Source: Pezicula radicicola
Taxonomy: Eukaryota; Ascomycota; Leotiomycetes; Helotiales; Dermateaceae
Assembly: GCA_003008705.1 (NCBI GenBank)
Contig: PDUO01000115.1
Location: forward strand, 22,305 to 86,304
Direction: 5' to 3'
DNA length: 64,000 nucleotides
Shown here: in pieces, positions 34,694-45,870 of the stretch
Position numbering within the stretch: position 1 is the stretch's first letter
Layout: each line of letters opens with the position of its first letter
The notes under the pieces: generated by a model
Seen by the model: the letters and a program-made list of their open reading frames with translations, nothing else
Database searches by the model: none
What the model was told of the DNA's origin: nothing
Made by a program: the position numbers and the translations under genes

Positions 34694-36151
34694 ATGATCA
34701 CAGCTATTGATGTTGCCCAACTGTTAGATTCTAGAGGGAACCCTACTGTTCAAGTAATTGTGACTACGGACAAAGGTATGGTTATCATTGAATGTATTTA
34801 CTGAGTAGAATTTAGAAAACTAATTACTGCTTCTTTAGGTACATTCAAAGCCCTTGTCCCATCCGGGGCTTGAAAAGGTGACTATGAAGCGATCGAGCTA
34901 TCATTGCGCGCAAATTTGATATTGGAAAGGACCTTGCGAATAATGATGCTCTGATGCGTGAACTTGATGGTACAAGCGATAAAGGAAAACTTGGTGCTAA
35001 TGCTATGCTTGATATTAGTATGACATGTGCGAGGGCGGCTGCTGCAGCTCAAGTACATAAATTCTACAGAGTATGACACAGATATATACGTGTTGACTTT
35101 ATTCGCAGAACGTACCATTATATGAGTTTCTTCGACAGCTATCTGGATCTCACAAACCGTATATGTCCCGTTCTTCAATGTTCTTAACGGTGGTGTACAT
35201 TCTGGAAATCTTATGGCTTTTTAAGAGCTCATGATTGCTCCCGTAGGGGCAAGTGCAATTGCACATGCTGTTCAGATGGGTTCCGAGGTCTACCAAGAAC
35301 TAAAGGGTGTCGTGAAGGCTAAATTTGGCGGAGCTGGTAAGAATCTGGATCTATGGTATATCTGTTACACAGACTAACATCAGCAAGCAATTGGTATCGG
35401 AGATGAAGAAGGATTCGCTCCACCGATTTCAAAGCCTCATGAAGCATTGGATTTACCAAGTACGTCGGTGGAGAAATGTGGATATACAAGTCTAATCAAA
35501 TTCGCAGTCGATCCAGCATCCAGCGAATTCTTCAACTCAGGAACCTATGATCTATAATTCAAAGACGAACAAGATCAATCCTCGAAAATGAAACTCTCTG
35601 CTACAGAAATTAGTGAACTATCTCGAAAGATATCCCATAGTGCTTCTAGAAGACCCATTTGCTCAAGATGATTGGAAAGCTTGGACAGAATTTCATCAGA
35701 CCTGCAACATCGACTCCAAAATCGAACTCGTGGGAGATGATCTTCTGGCTACAAATCCAGATAGGATTAAGATTGCTAATGACAAGAAAGCGTGTAACTC
35801 ACTGCTTTTAAAGATTAATAATATTGGTACAATTACAGAAGTAGTAGAAGCGTATGCTTTACTAGAAATGGAATGAGTTTTCGTTATGTTTACTGACCAA
35901 GAACAGTGCCAAAATAGCATACTGTCTAGGCTGGAGCGTCTTTGTCTCACCGATCTGGTGAGACTACGGATGATTTTATCGCGGATTTGACGGTCGAGCT
36001 GGGAACTGGATATTTGAAATCTTGAAGTCCATGTCGTTGAGAGAGGGCTGTGAAATATAATCGTTTGATGGATATTGAGGATGAGCTTGAAGCCTCGGGG
36101 CAGAGGCGTATGTTCGCGGGAAGTAATTTTCGCCAGATTCATCGTACATGA
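34694..36151 (+). pseudogene. Decayed enolase paralogue
   Basis: The enolase order is preserved across several frames. It begins ATAIDV-like, MITAIDVAQLLDSRGNPTVQ, then [19 protein letters not shown] where the family has SGASTG. It continues with [52 protein letters not shown] then a TAA in place of Gln, [58 protein letters not shown] and [11 protein letters not shown]. After a frame change come GWSVFVS, GETTDDFIADLTV and KYNRLMDIEDELEA. There are at least four premature stops, frameshifts and apparent intron remnants. The metal-binding E/D words ([14 protein letters not shown]) are readable but separated by stops. Because enolase is essential in glycolysis, a working copy must exist elsewhere; this is a dead duplicate. 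Confidence 0.88.
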
Positions 36152-37786
36152 GCAATGGCACTGAAAGACTTAGCAGTGCTATTTCACTATATATTATCTT
36201 GCGTGTTAATATCTCGATTTGGAACCCCTTAGGAGATAGAGACTAATAGGGTCATAATTTCAGGTTACGGGAGATGCAACATGAGAACTTTAGGGACATC
36301 TGTCAAACACCAAAGTAGAAGAGTGTTAATACTATCATTCTCGACATGTGAACAGCTTTTAATTTACCCCTATAGTAGTAACTATATCTGCTTAAACAAT
36401 TGAGAATAAGGTTTACTTGTAATTTCAAGAAATGAAGATATACTTCTGTGAAAGCCCTCGTGATAATTATAATTACAGAACCGTACTAAAAATAAGGCTA
36501 TTTTCTGAAACCTCAAACACAAGGATGTCAAATTTCGTCGAATTCTAGACTTGCCGTTTAAGTTCTAGCTAATGTACAAAAGGTATCTTTGGAGAAAATA
36601 CCGGTGGGTGATTTGCATTCGGGAGTGGATAGCGTTGAGTGTGTGTTTCTGGGGAACAAGTGCCGTATGTCGAAGGCTGACTCGTGGGGAAAATGGGCTG
36701 TTGTTGAGTGTACAATAGATTGTAAAGTCTTGAGTGGCGGGTGCCAAAACCCTACAGAATACTCGTACGGAGTAGCAACTGAATAATTGATTTGCCAACG
36801 ATTCAGCAGACCGTTCTAGATTGCATGAGCGCTAATACAGACAGGCTCAAAACCTGGCCATTCGGCTAGAAACTCGGATTTCGGATTTCGGGAGAGGGGT
36901 AATCCGATCTGATATGGAGGAGCTGCTTTTGGTAAAAAGGGAAATGATGGTGATGCAAACTCCCACGAGACAGTTGTCTCTCTACTTCAGCCGTGAAATT
37001 GTAATTACCGTCTTTGAATCGTTTGGCAACAGATGTGGAAGTCTGCCGAGCACCTTGGCGGACAATACTCTAGATGGTGTCGTTTAGCGACAAACACATG
37101 ATGCTAGCAATACCGGATAACTATGGAAATGAAAACACCGCTGCTGTCGAAGAATTTATGGCCAGTTATCACTCAAGCTCATGCTTCTGACCTTTGAATT
37201 TTTTTCGATGCTAGCGTAAATCCAAGAAGGGAAATGTTTTCTTGACTAGAATGGGAGGTTGTCGCTAGGTCGTAGCGCTGTTGGATTTGGTAAATGTAGT
37301 CTTACTACGGCATTGCAGAATCCAGTCAAACACTTAATCTCTTCGTAAATCAAAAACCTAATCATTGCTGTGCGAATGTAACTAATTTGCTGGTCTCTCC
37401 GTACCTCAAACTATGTAAGTATTGAACAATAATATCCTAGTAGCTAGTTTCCCGCTCAAGTAAGTCGCACTAAATATCCTCAGAGTCAGTTCCTGTTGAC
37501 AAGATACTTGGATGAAAAGAACAAGAGGAAGGAGTATATTTTGGTGCTATTACTATTTTTCGTCCCAAACGGAAACAGAGGTGTCATGAGATTTGAGAAT
37601 GCCATCCTGGCGATCCAAAGATGATGGCATGACGTACGAGCCATTTCGGCTCGATTGCTCAATTTGGCCAATGTATACGAGTAGAGCCCATGAGCTTAAG
37701 TAAACAGTCAGCCCCTCACAAACCGAATTTCGCATGTTGCATGGAAAGTCAAGTCACCCTCTTCATGAATTTAACCATCACTGGCT
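36152..37786. other. Intergenic upstream of the transcription factor
   Basis: No gene is recognised. Frames of about 60-77 codons on both strands at 36565-36798 overlap each other and look like chance. The right few hundred bases are the promoter of the Zn2Cys6 gene. Confidence 0.4.
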
Positions 37787-40378
37787 ATGTCTGATCAGAC
37801 AAACAGCGCGACAACATCCAGATCTCTGAGTGCATTGCAGGAACCACCATTGAAGCGCCGACGGGTGGCCAAGGCATGTCAGAATTGCAGGTCACAAAAA
37901 TCCAAGGTGCGTCTTCCTGAAACACTCCCCTTCCCGTAATTGCGATACCACAAATGCCCATTTTGATCATCTACTAGTGCGATGGCAAGCCTCCAATCTG
38001 TTCCCGTTGCGCGGGCTATGGACATGAATGCATCTGGACAGACAAAAAGGTTCGCTTGTTGGGCCAAGACGGCTCCATATCTAATGGTCCTCAGTCATCG
38101 TCTGCGGAGAATACCACGCAGTTCCATCTCGCAATTCAATCCTACGAGAAGTTGATAAGAAGTGTCCGCTTCGAACTATCGCATTCCACTCGCGCTGCTG
38201 TTGACCTGACTCTGTCATATATGAGACAAAGATTACCGCCAGGTACTCTTGATTCGAATGGACCATTCAGCGCCGCCCCGGTTGTTGATGATGCCTGTCA
38301 GCAGAATGCTTCTGAAGTTCAGAGTCCAAGTAGGCAAAGATATCTGGGGGAAGCCAGTGACCTGCACTTCTTCCATACAATAAAGAATATCCTTCAAGAG
38401 CAGGATCCGCCAGAAGGTCTAGCCGAGAATGACATACAGAGTTATGATCAAGGGACACTTCATCTAGAGACGCAAGGTGCTGTTAATCGTGCGGACCTCC
38501 CGACAAAAGACCTAGCGGATACCTACATCGATATATACTTCTCCATCATTCATATCGCCTATCCTTTTGTGAATAAACCGGCATTCATGCAACGGTATGA
38601 GAGCTTCTGGAAAGGAGATATAGAAGTCATGAAGAGCTATTCATGGCTTTCTCTGCTGTGTGAGTCTGAATCACTTTGAAAAACATTCTATCTTATCCTT
38701 ACCAAATCCAGACACTATTTTCGCCATTGGCGCCTACTATACCTCATTTCCTTTATCTAGGAATGCTGAGGTCCAAGCCCACCTTCAGTTTTTCGGGCAA
38801 GCTATCTCACTATCAAGTTCTATCATGACAGATTGCACATTAGAGAATATCCAAATGTTGCTCGCTCAATGTTTCTTTTTACTTGCAACAGCTCAGACTG
38901 ACAGGTACTTCGATATCCTTGTAGCATCAATTATAGGCTAATAGTTGTGTAGATGTTGGAATACGCTTGGTCTCGCAATACGCGCCGCACAAAGTATTGG
39001 CCTCCATGTTGAAGATTCTCTCAAACAACCTGTCACATATCTACCTGCTGTAGAGCAAGAAACAATGCGACGGACTTGGTATTCAATGTACGTCCTGGAT
39101 CGACTTCTCGCACTTCAACTGGGCCGTCCTATGGCAATTCACGAAGGGGATTATCGCGTCAATCTACCATCAGAAACGGAAGAGACTGCCTCTATTTTTG
39201 ATGGGAAATCAATCTCATCTCATGAGGATAAAACTCCATCATGTCTTGAATATTTCATCTCCGTTACGAAGTTCTCACAAATTCTCGGTCAAGTTATTAC
39301 TGAGCTCTATACACCTGCTCAGGTAGCTCTTGATCCTAACCGGATGATGTTGAGTACTATAACTTTGGATCAGAAGCTCATTGAATGGAAATTGAAACTC
39401 CCACGTCATCTTCGATTTGATTTAGGACACACATTTGAGAAGTTTGTTATCTTTAAAAGACAAGTAAGACTTAACAGTCAATCTTTATTATCCAGTCACT
39501 AAACAAGCCTAGCGAAACATGCTTGCCATAAAGTTTCACCATCTCCGGACTCTCCTGCATCGCCCATATCTTTGTCTAGCATGGCTACAACAACAAAATC
39601 GACCCCTGATGGCTTTACTGGAACGAGCGCATAACCAAGTCGAGGCCTTGGAGAAAATCTGCGTGCTAGAGGCTCAACAAACAGCACATTTACTACATAA
39701 TGTGTCTGATGAAAGAAGCTTGGTACACGACTTCCCATGGTGGCAAATGATCTCTTGCCTACTCTGTGCCAGCTCTGTTCTCCTTGTATCTCGTGCATGT
39801 ATTAAGCCGAAACAGGCATGTGCAGAAGTCTACTCACAAGCACTAGATGAGGATGCAGAAACATGCCTTAAGGTCTTCGATGCATTAAGTGCTAATTCAG
39901 ATGCTGCAAGACGTGCTAGAGATATGATGAAAGGGTTGAAGAGAACTCGAATCCTACCCATAAGTCAGTCTTCACTCAATCTTTATCTTCACTACTATCT
40001 ATCTGGCATAAATAACTAATGATAATAGTAGATTCCTCGAGCTTAAGGCCTGACTCGTCATCGGCGAGCGAGGATGCAGACGGCAACGTATTGGAGATGT
40101 CTTCCATGGAACATATTACCAATAATACGATGGATGGAGCTGTCAATTATGGCCCTACACAAAATATACCTGAGTGGCAGATCTGGCCGGGCGAGCTGTC
40201 AGATCCTATGGCATGGTCTGCTCAATTTATCGATCCATCGCAGCACTTGCAATTTAGTGGGGAGTCAGTTTCTGGTGATCAGATTCCTTTTTATACCCCG
40301 GTAGAAGAGCACAGTTCGTATGGTGCAGGGCATCTAAGACAGGGGGGGTCTACTTTTCGTGCCAAGCTTTTTCTCTAA
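37787..40378 (+). CDS. Zn2Cys6 transcription factor with fungal-specific middle domain (767 aa, six exons)
   Basis: Exons are 37787-37906, 37978-38659, 38712-38904, 38953-39463, 39513-39963 and 40032-40378; all phases agree (the last acceptor is ambiguous by 3 bp). The zinc cluster is split by intron 1 and is complete: C31-x2-C34-x6-C41-x6-C48-x2-C51-x6-C58, preceded by the basic KRRRVAK. A Fungal_trans-type regulatory domain covers about residues 180-550 (DTYIDIYFSIIHIAYPFVNK, AIGAYYTSFPL, MRRTWYSMYVLDRLLALQLG). Such proteins bind CGG half-sites in the nucleus, usually as dimers. The pathway controlled is unknown, and the neighbours are pseudogenes and transposon remnants rather than a cluster. 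The last 19 residues are encoded by an inserted transposon that split the original TAG stop, so the ancestral protein was probably 748 residues long. Confidence 0.92.
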
Positions 40379-40715
40379 AATATCAACCTTATATAAATTT
40401 AAAGTAAATATATCGTTATATTAGGCTTAATACGAGCTTTCTAACGCTGCTTTCGGTTTTCTTATATCTTAATTGTAGGTAGAGAAATAATTTTTTATAA
40501 CCTCCGATACAGGATACGATAAAAAATCTGTACATATATAGTCGATTTTTATGTATTATCTAAAACTAAGGCCTAGAATAAGGCCAGAATGTAGCCTGAG
40601 GCTATATATATTATTAGGCATGCAGGCACTTTATATACGGGATATGACTAAATATTTGCACATAGAAAGCTTGGCACAAAAAGTGGACCCCCCATGTCTT
40701 AGATGCCCTGCGCCA
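40321..40715. mobile_element. 395-bp non-autonomous Tc1/mariner-like element (MITE) with TA target duplication
   Basis: The terminal inverted repeats are about 48 bp with few mismatches. The left end begins TGGTGCAGGGCATCTAAGAC and the right end is its near-complement, closing GTCTTAGATGCCCTGCGCCA. Both are flanked by TA (40319-40320 and 40716-40717), the target duplication of Tc1/mariner-class elements. The interior is AT-rich and has no transposase. The left repeat is read as coding sequence by the transcription factor gene. The superfamily is inferred from the TA duplication. Confidence 0.9.
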
Positions 40716-40717
40716 TA

Positions 40718-42320
40718 GAGCATTTATGGGCTGAAGTGTATCTATTTGACTGCTACATAATGTAATGCACACCTATCTTAAGTGCACCAGCGTGTGATGA
40801 AATGAGCGCACAAATTTAGCAAATACTACCTTTTCCGGGATATCAATTGCGTAAAAGAATCATAGAAGCTAGATCTAGTGGCAACGGAAGCAACCGAACT
40901 CAATTACGAAGTTACGTCATCGAGAATCATATCAGAACGGCTATGCTTGGCTATGCCGGATATTTCTGGTATGACGACGTCTTTTAATAGTCAGGATCGG
41001 TATTCCTAGATGTCAGTTCATTTGTTATTTATTATTCCCGTGGTATTGTACCCGTGAACCCATATGTAAGATACAGAAGGTACAGTAATTGTATTTTTCA
41101 TAACGTCATTAGCCGGTACTTGGAAGTAAAATTTCTCCATTCCCGTCATATGCGATTTCACATGTGCTAACATGGGAAAGTTTGAAACCGATAAGACACG
41201 GCAAGATGGAACTATTTGACCACAGAGAACACATAGGTATGCATCGAGTTCTTGAATAGTTATCTTATATCACCATTACTATTCCCTGAAATGATCATAG
41301 GTAGCTACATGCTTTGAAAGGTTCTCGCCGTAACCATGTAGTAAGCGATTAGGAATTACTTCTATCTTATGAAGCTAAGAAGTGAAAACCTAAAATTTGC
41401 TGTCTGTGAGATATCTCCCCCATCCTCCGTCTACTTTGCTACCTAGTCAAATGTCGTCATCTCCTTCATCCTGTTCTATCCGCTGAAAACCCCCAATCGT
41501 AACCACGTAAGTAACGTTCACTAAAATCTTTACTTCCCTCAAATATCCAAATCTTAGCCACTTATCCAACCCAAAATACTCCATCAAAGGACGCGGTTTT
41601 CTTAACTAGGAAACAATGGCAGTGAAGTAGCTGCATGGCATATTGGAATCAAGAGAAGTAAATCCCACCCAACATTCCTCTAATCACTAATAGGCGGATT
41701 TTATAGTCTCTTTCATCAAACTCAATATCTCTTCGCGGCCCGCTTCCTGTGCTAACAGAGATTATCTTATGTCTAAAAGCCACCGTTAGCAGACAAGACT
41801 TTGACTTAGCCATCAGCCTCGATAAGGAGGTCATCTAGTCCTTGTGAGAAATCTAAGTTTTTGCAAGATATCTAGCCATGGGTTCATCTTACTGGGAAGA
41901 TGGTGAGATGCATTATTTGACACGGAAAGGTGAAAACGCATCACTGGAGGTAATTTGTAGAGTTAGTTCAGATTTGTACCGACGGCTTCGGCCTACCTTC
42001 TTTAAAGGATCCCAGTCTTTGGACGTATCTGGTATGAAAGGTTTTGCTAGGCTTATGACTCTGCTCTGAACTGGCTTTCGAGACTTTTCCTGTGTAATTT
42101 GGTGATCTAGCTTGTATACTTGAACAACTAGTTGTTGTATATTATGCATTAAACGACTTTATGGTTTTAAAATCATAGCTAGATTAATTATTATTCCATC
42201 ACCAAAAGTAGATTTGCGTAAAATGAAAATAATTAGGTATATACGTCTTACCCCCTGTAATTACAGTAACCTGCGCCCTCTCCTGCTTTTTTGTCTACAA
42301 AAGCAGGCAAGAACTCGAGT
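40718..42320. other. Intergenic between the MITE and the arrestin gene
   Basis: At 40755-40792 a sequence whose complement begins TGGTGCACTTAAGATAGGTG loosely resembles the MITE terminus and may be a degenerate end of a related element. Frames of 61-63 codons at 41649-41834 and 41878-42069 have no support. Confidence 0.35.
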
Positions 42321-43850
42321 TCAAACCCTATCATATGGTGGCAGAAGAGGATCTTCCGAACATAAACTTTACAAGTAATTAGTACTCGATGACCAAAATA
42401 ATAGGAATGAATATAGAGAGAGTCCTTACAATTCCCAGTCACTCCGACCATCACACACGAAACCATCTTCGAATTCCTCAAACCTCGGCGGCAAGTCCAA
42501 AAGAGGACAATAAATAAGCTGCAACGGAACCACCACCTCCAAAGAAGCATGCCATGATTGTTTAATATGCACCTGCAACACCAGAGCATATTGCCGTGCA
42601 GATAACAAATTCAAAAAAGTCGGTAACAATTCCTTCGACACATTGACCGGTACCTCTAACGTAGCGATCCAAATTTCCTCTTCCTGCTCAGCATTCTCAT
42701 CTCCATCGCCAATATTCAGTACCGACCTCTCTTTCATCCATGATATCTCTCCAAATTCGCGAGTCTCCCATTTTGTCTTTCGTTCGTTCATACCCAGGAA
42801 TGAATTTGTCTTCGTATTTGCTAATGTCGGTACATATTCCATTTTTTCTATTGTATAGAAGGTGCGGATCCGAAGACATGATCTAACTGAGCATAACCAG
42901 TTACGACTTCCTGTGCGTCCCGAAGACTTAATTGAATCTGGGGGACTGAACCGCAATTTTATAGATGCAATGGTCGATGCTCGCGGCGCTGCTGTCAGGA
43001 GGTTGATAGGAACTGGTTCGGAGGCTGAAAGTGTCAAGCGGCCTAGAGTACGACTGAAAGTATGTTGCTTCAGAACCTTGGTACTGTAGCAGATGTACTC
43101 GTTTGGGAAATGGCCAACTTCGATGGGTGGTGTAGCATAACTATAAGGCATGATGAAGATCTCGCGACTCTCGTAGCGGAAATGCGTGGGAGGAAGGACG
43201 ATATCAGCGTGAACGTGTGCAATATTGATAGAGTATTTGATTAAAGGTTGACAATAAAAGGAAGTAGGTGGACTCTTTCCGCTGACAAGATTTGCATTGG
43301 TGGATGGACAGAGCTTTAGAAAGTCAGGATGTACGTCTGAATGAGCGGCTATTAACTCGGATGGGATGGTGAATTCGAATGGGAGTTGGTATGTATATCC
43401 TTCCTGTTGACGGCATCTCAGTGAATGATTTGCTCGTATCATTTGCGCTTGTTTTAAAAACTGGATGCATTGAGTGGTTTTCTTCTGTATTGCTTTGAAT
43501 GTCACTTACCTGTAGCTCCTTCGTCCACGTATGACTATTTTCACTAGTATCGTAACCTCCGCTTAACCACGTCTTTATGAGACCTTTGGTGCTGCGTTAG
43601 CAATGATTTGGAATAGAAGAGTCCATCCAAGTATTTACAAACCTTGAAACTGGACTTTGATAGCAAAATCGAAGTCACTGCTAGTAACAACTTGCAGATG
43701 TCCTCGAAGTATGTCACCGCCGTGTCGCACCTGAGGCTGCCGTATCTCTTTATTGTTAGTAGTATCTTCGGGAAGAACTATGGTTATTGTCATCGATGGC
43801 GCTTTGCCTGGCACCATTTTCTCGCGTTGGTGGTACCGAGCTGGGATCAT
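42321..43850 (-). CDS. Alpha-arrestin-like protein with C-terminal LPxY motif (433 aa, four exons)
   Basis: Exons are 43643-43850, 43510-43583, 42430-43403 and 42321-42366; phases agree. The N-terminal arrestin signature reads GGDILRGHLQVVTSSDFDFA followed by VQFQGLIKTWL, and EGYTYQLPFEFTIPSELIA marks the middle of the arrestin N domain. The C domain includes EEIWIATLEVPVNVS and LEVVVPLQLIYCPL. The 46-bp last exon is needed to obtain the tail SEDPLLPPYDRV; its intron has a GTAAGG donor and a TACTAAT branch. LPPY fits the L/P-P-x-Y motif by which fungal alpha-arrestins recruit the Rsp5-type ubiquitin ligase to plasma-membrane transporters. ATGs at codons 1, 12 and 20 are all possible starts; a stop lies immediately upstream of the first. 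The cargo is unknown. Confidence 0.83.
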
Positions 43851-45540
43851 TTACGAGTAGCATCTGGTATTACAACCTTTTCTAACAGGAAAGCAGCTCA
43901 ACATGAATGGAATCTCTCCCATTCCTACTTGTAAACTCGTCATATCGTTTGTCAGTCGTGTGCACATGGGCATGTGACGATCCCGGATGCAGGAGGAGGA
44001 GTAAACATCGGCTAACCCGGAACCGACTCCCGCCACAACCGTTAACGATGTTGGTGACGAAGAAATAGCAGCTGTTGCACCGCATCCGCTTTTATATGAA
44101 TTGGCCAACTCGGTACGTCGACTTGATCAATTCGATGGGTAATACAAATTCGACGTCAAATTGGTCAATTAGACGCTGAATTAGTCAACTCGCTCTGAAT
44201 AAAATAGAGATATATAAGGAAATCAAGCTATTTAATATAAAAATTGAACTCTTCTTCTCTTTAGAGAAGGAGGAGGAGGGTTTTAAGGAAGGTGCCTTAG
44301 GCCTAATGGAGTGCTTAGAGAAGTTGGTCTAAATCATAGTATGATTAGTATAAACTTGGTTGTTTAATATAGGATTGAAAACAGAGAGATAATTACCTAT
44401 TATATAGACCTTTGGAGTGTTGTTTTGAACTCTAAAATTGGCACTGAAATGGAGTATAGAATGGCTTTAAAGTAAGCTCTAAACTGGGCTATTGGGCTTG
44501 AAATTGGGTTCGAAATAATTTCTTAATATAAGCTCGAATATAGGCTCGAATATGGGGTAGTTGTTGTGGCCACCGAATTGGTCAACATGTGACGAATTCG
44601 TATTTCGGACCCAAATTGATCAATTCGACGTCGAATTGTCCAATCAGACAATTGACGATCGCGTTGCAACACAGCAACTTGTGACAAATTATGATAACAA
44701 ACTCGGTCGATAGGATGTTTCTTATTCAAGCTATGCTGCTGGACTTGCCAAGGCTCTTGCTATTGTTTCTCGTTTAGTTTGTTGCCGAGCAGAGTCTCGA
44801 TTCAGGTACCAGAATATTAATCAGATTATTCTCCTAGGGAAAGCACGTTATCGCCCAAATTTAAAACAATTTACCAATTTCTTTGAGAAAACTACTTTAT
44901 ATTTAACGACCAATTACATACCAACAGGAAATGTATAAAGGGCCCCACGGAACTCAGAAAACACACGAACAAAATTAGCGAGCTCCAGGTTGACAAGATA
45001 TTGCATCACAAACTCAACTCCAGCCATGGGTAGAGAAGAGACAACCGGCTTCAAAAAGTTCCACGACATAGTAGGGTGCAGCTTGCCTTTGAAACTTCAA
45101 TTTGGAGCATGCTAACCAACCTGATCTTATTTAATGCTAAGTTGAAACGTTGTTCGAGTTTTCATATTCCACCGCGCTCGCTTATTTGAGTACTATAGTA
45201 CGCGTCCTCACAAAGTTGAAACAATCATTGATAACTGGTTCAATGCAGTAAGCTAGGCAATGAAATTCGTTTATGTAACGTTGACTAACTTGAAATGAAT
45301 GCCGTCCTGTCGGAGATAACATACCGAGAGCAACGGAAGAAACACGTAGTTTTTATACATTCAGGATACTGCCGAGATGTGCTTAGAAGGAGACGATTTA
45401 TAGATCGAATGGGATTCTACATTTCTCTCCTTGCTGATATTTGGCATTTCATACTCGTCGACGTCAATGTAGCAGTGGACCTAAACTTTGTCAACTTCTT
45501 CGTCATGCTCACTATTCACTATCTCAGCGTGGTAAATAAA
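43851..45540. other. Intergenic with an inverted-repeat element
   Basis: The arrestin promoter occupies the left part. The inverted-repeat element at about 44113-44640 is listed separately. A frame of 108 codons at 45295-45621 runs into AT-rich DNA and is not supported. Confidence 0.4.
44113..44640. mobile_element. Putative MITE with about 50-bp degenerate inverted repeats
   Basis: The left end contains ACTTGATCAATTCG, then GGGTAATACAAATTCGACGT and AATTGGTCAATT. The complement of the right end contains AATTGATCAATTTGGG, then GAAATACGAATTCGTCAC and TTGACCAATTCGG. The order and spacing match over about 50 bp. The interior is AT-rich without a transposase. The ends are too degenerate for me to define the target duplication. 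Confidence 0.55.
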
Positions 45541-45870
45541 GCAAATAATACGATTCTAACTATTATATATATATTCATTTACTATATACTAAGAATCTTA
45601 GTAACTAGAGCTTATAAGTAGTATTTTAAAGACCTTATAATAGGTAATTTACTTACTATCTTACTTATATATAATTAGTAAGTACTTCGTAGGCTTAGGC
45701 CTTTATATTGGTAATAGTAGCTGCAATAATTATTTTCTAGTTACTTTTGTAAGATTTAAGTTAATTAGAGCCTTAGAACAGGCTATTATAAACCTTACAA
45801 ATCTTATTGATTGATATAACAATATGGCAATATATTATAGTATAGGTAGACCTCATATCGTATCATATTG
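45541..45870. repeat. AT-rich decayed patch touching the RNase H gene
   Basis: About 330 bp of almost pure A/T with many TA steps, similar in style to the patches at 50.1-50.4, 53.5-54.1 and 58-64 kb. It probably is an RIP-altered transposon remnant. It borders the 3' end of the RNase H-like frame at 45871. Confidence 0.5.

Noticed and set aside
40755..40792. Second copy of the MITE terminus next to the 395-bp element
   Set aside because: The resemblance is limited to a TGGTGCA start and a short TAAGAYAGG word, with no TA at the border; it may be chance.
42643..43244. Plus-strand frames opposite the arrestin gene
   Set aside because: They are explained as antisense of the arrestin coding sequence.
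45295..45621. 108-codon plus frame with hydrophobic C-terminal half
   Set aside because: The hydrophobic part is translated AT-rich repeat (Ile/Tyr/Asn from ATA/TAT/AAT), so it is an artefact of composition.
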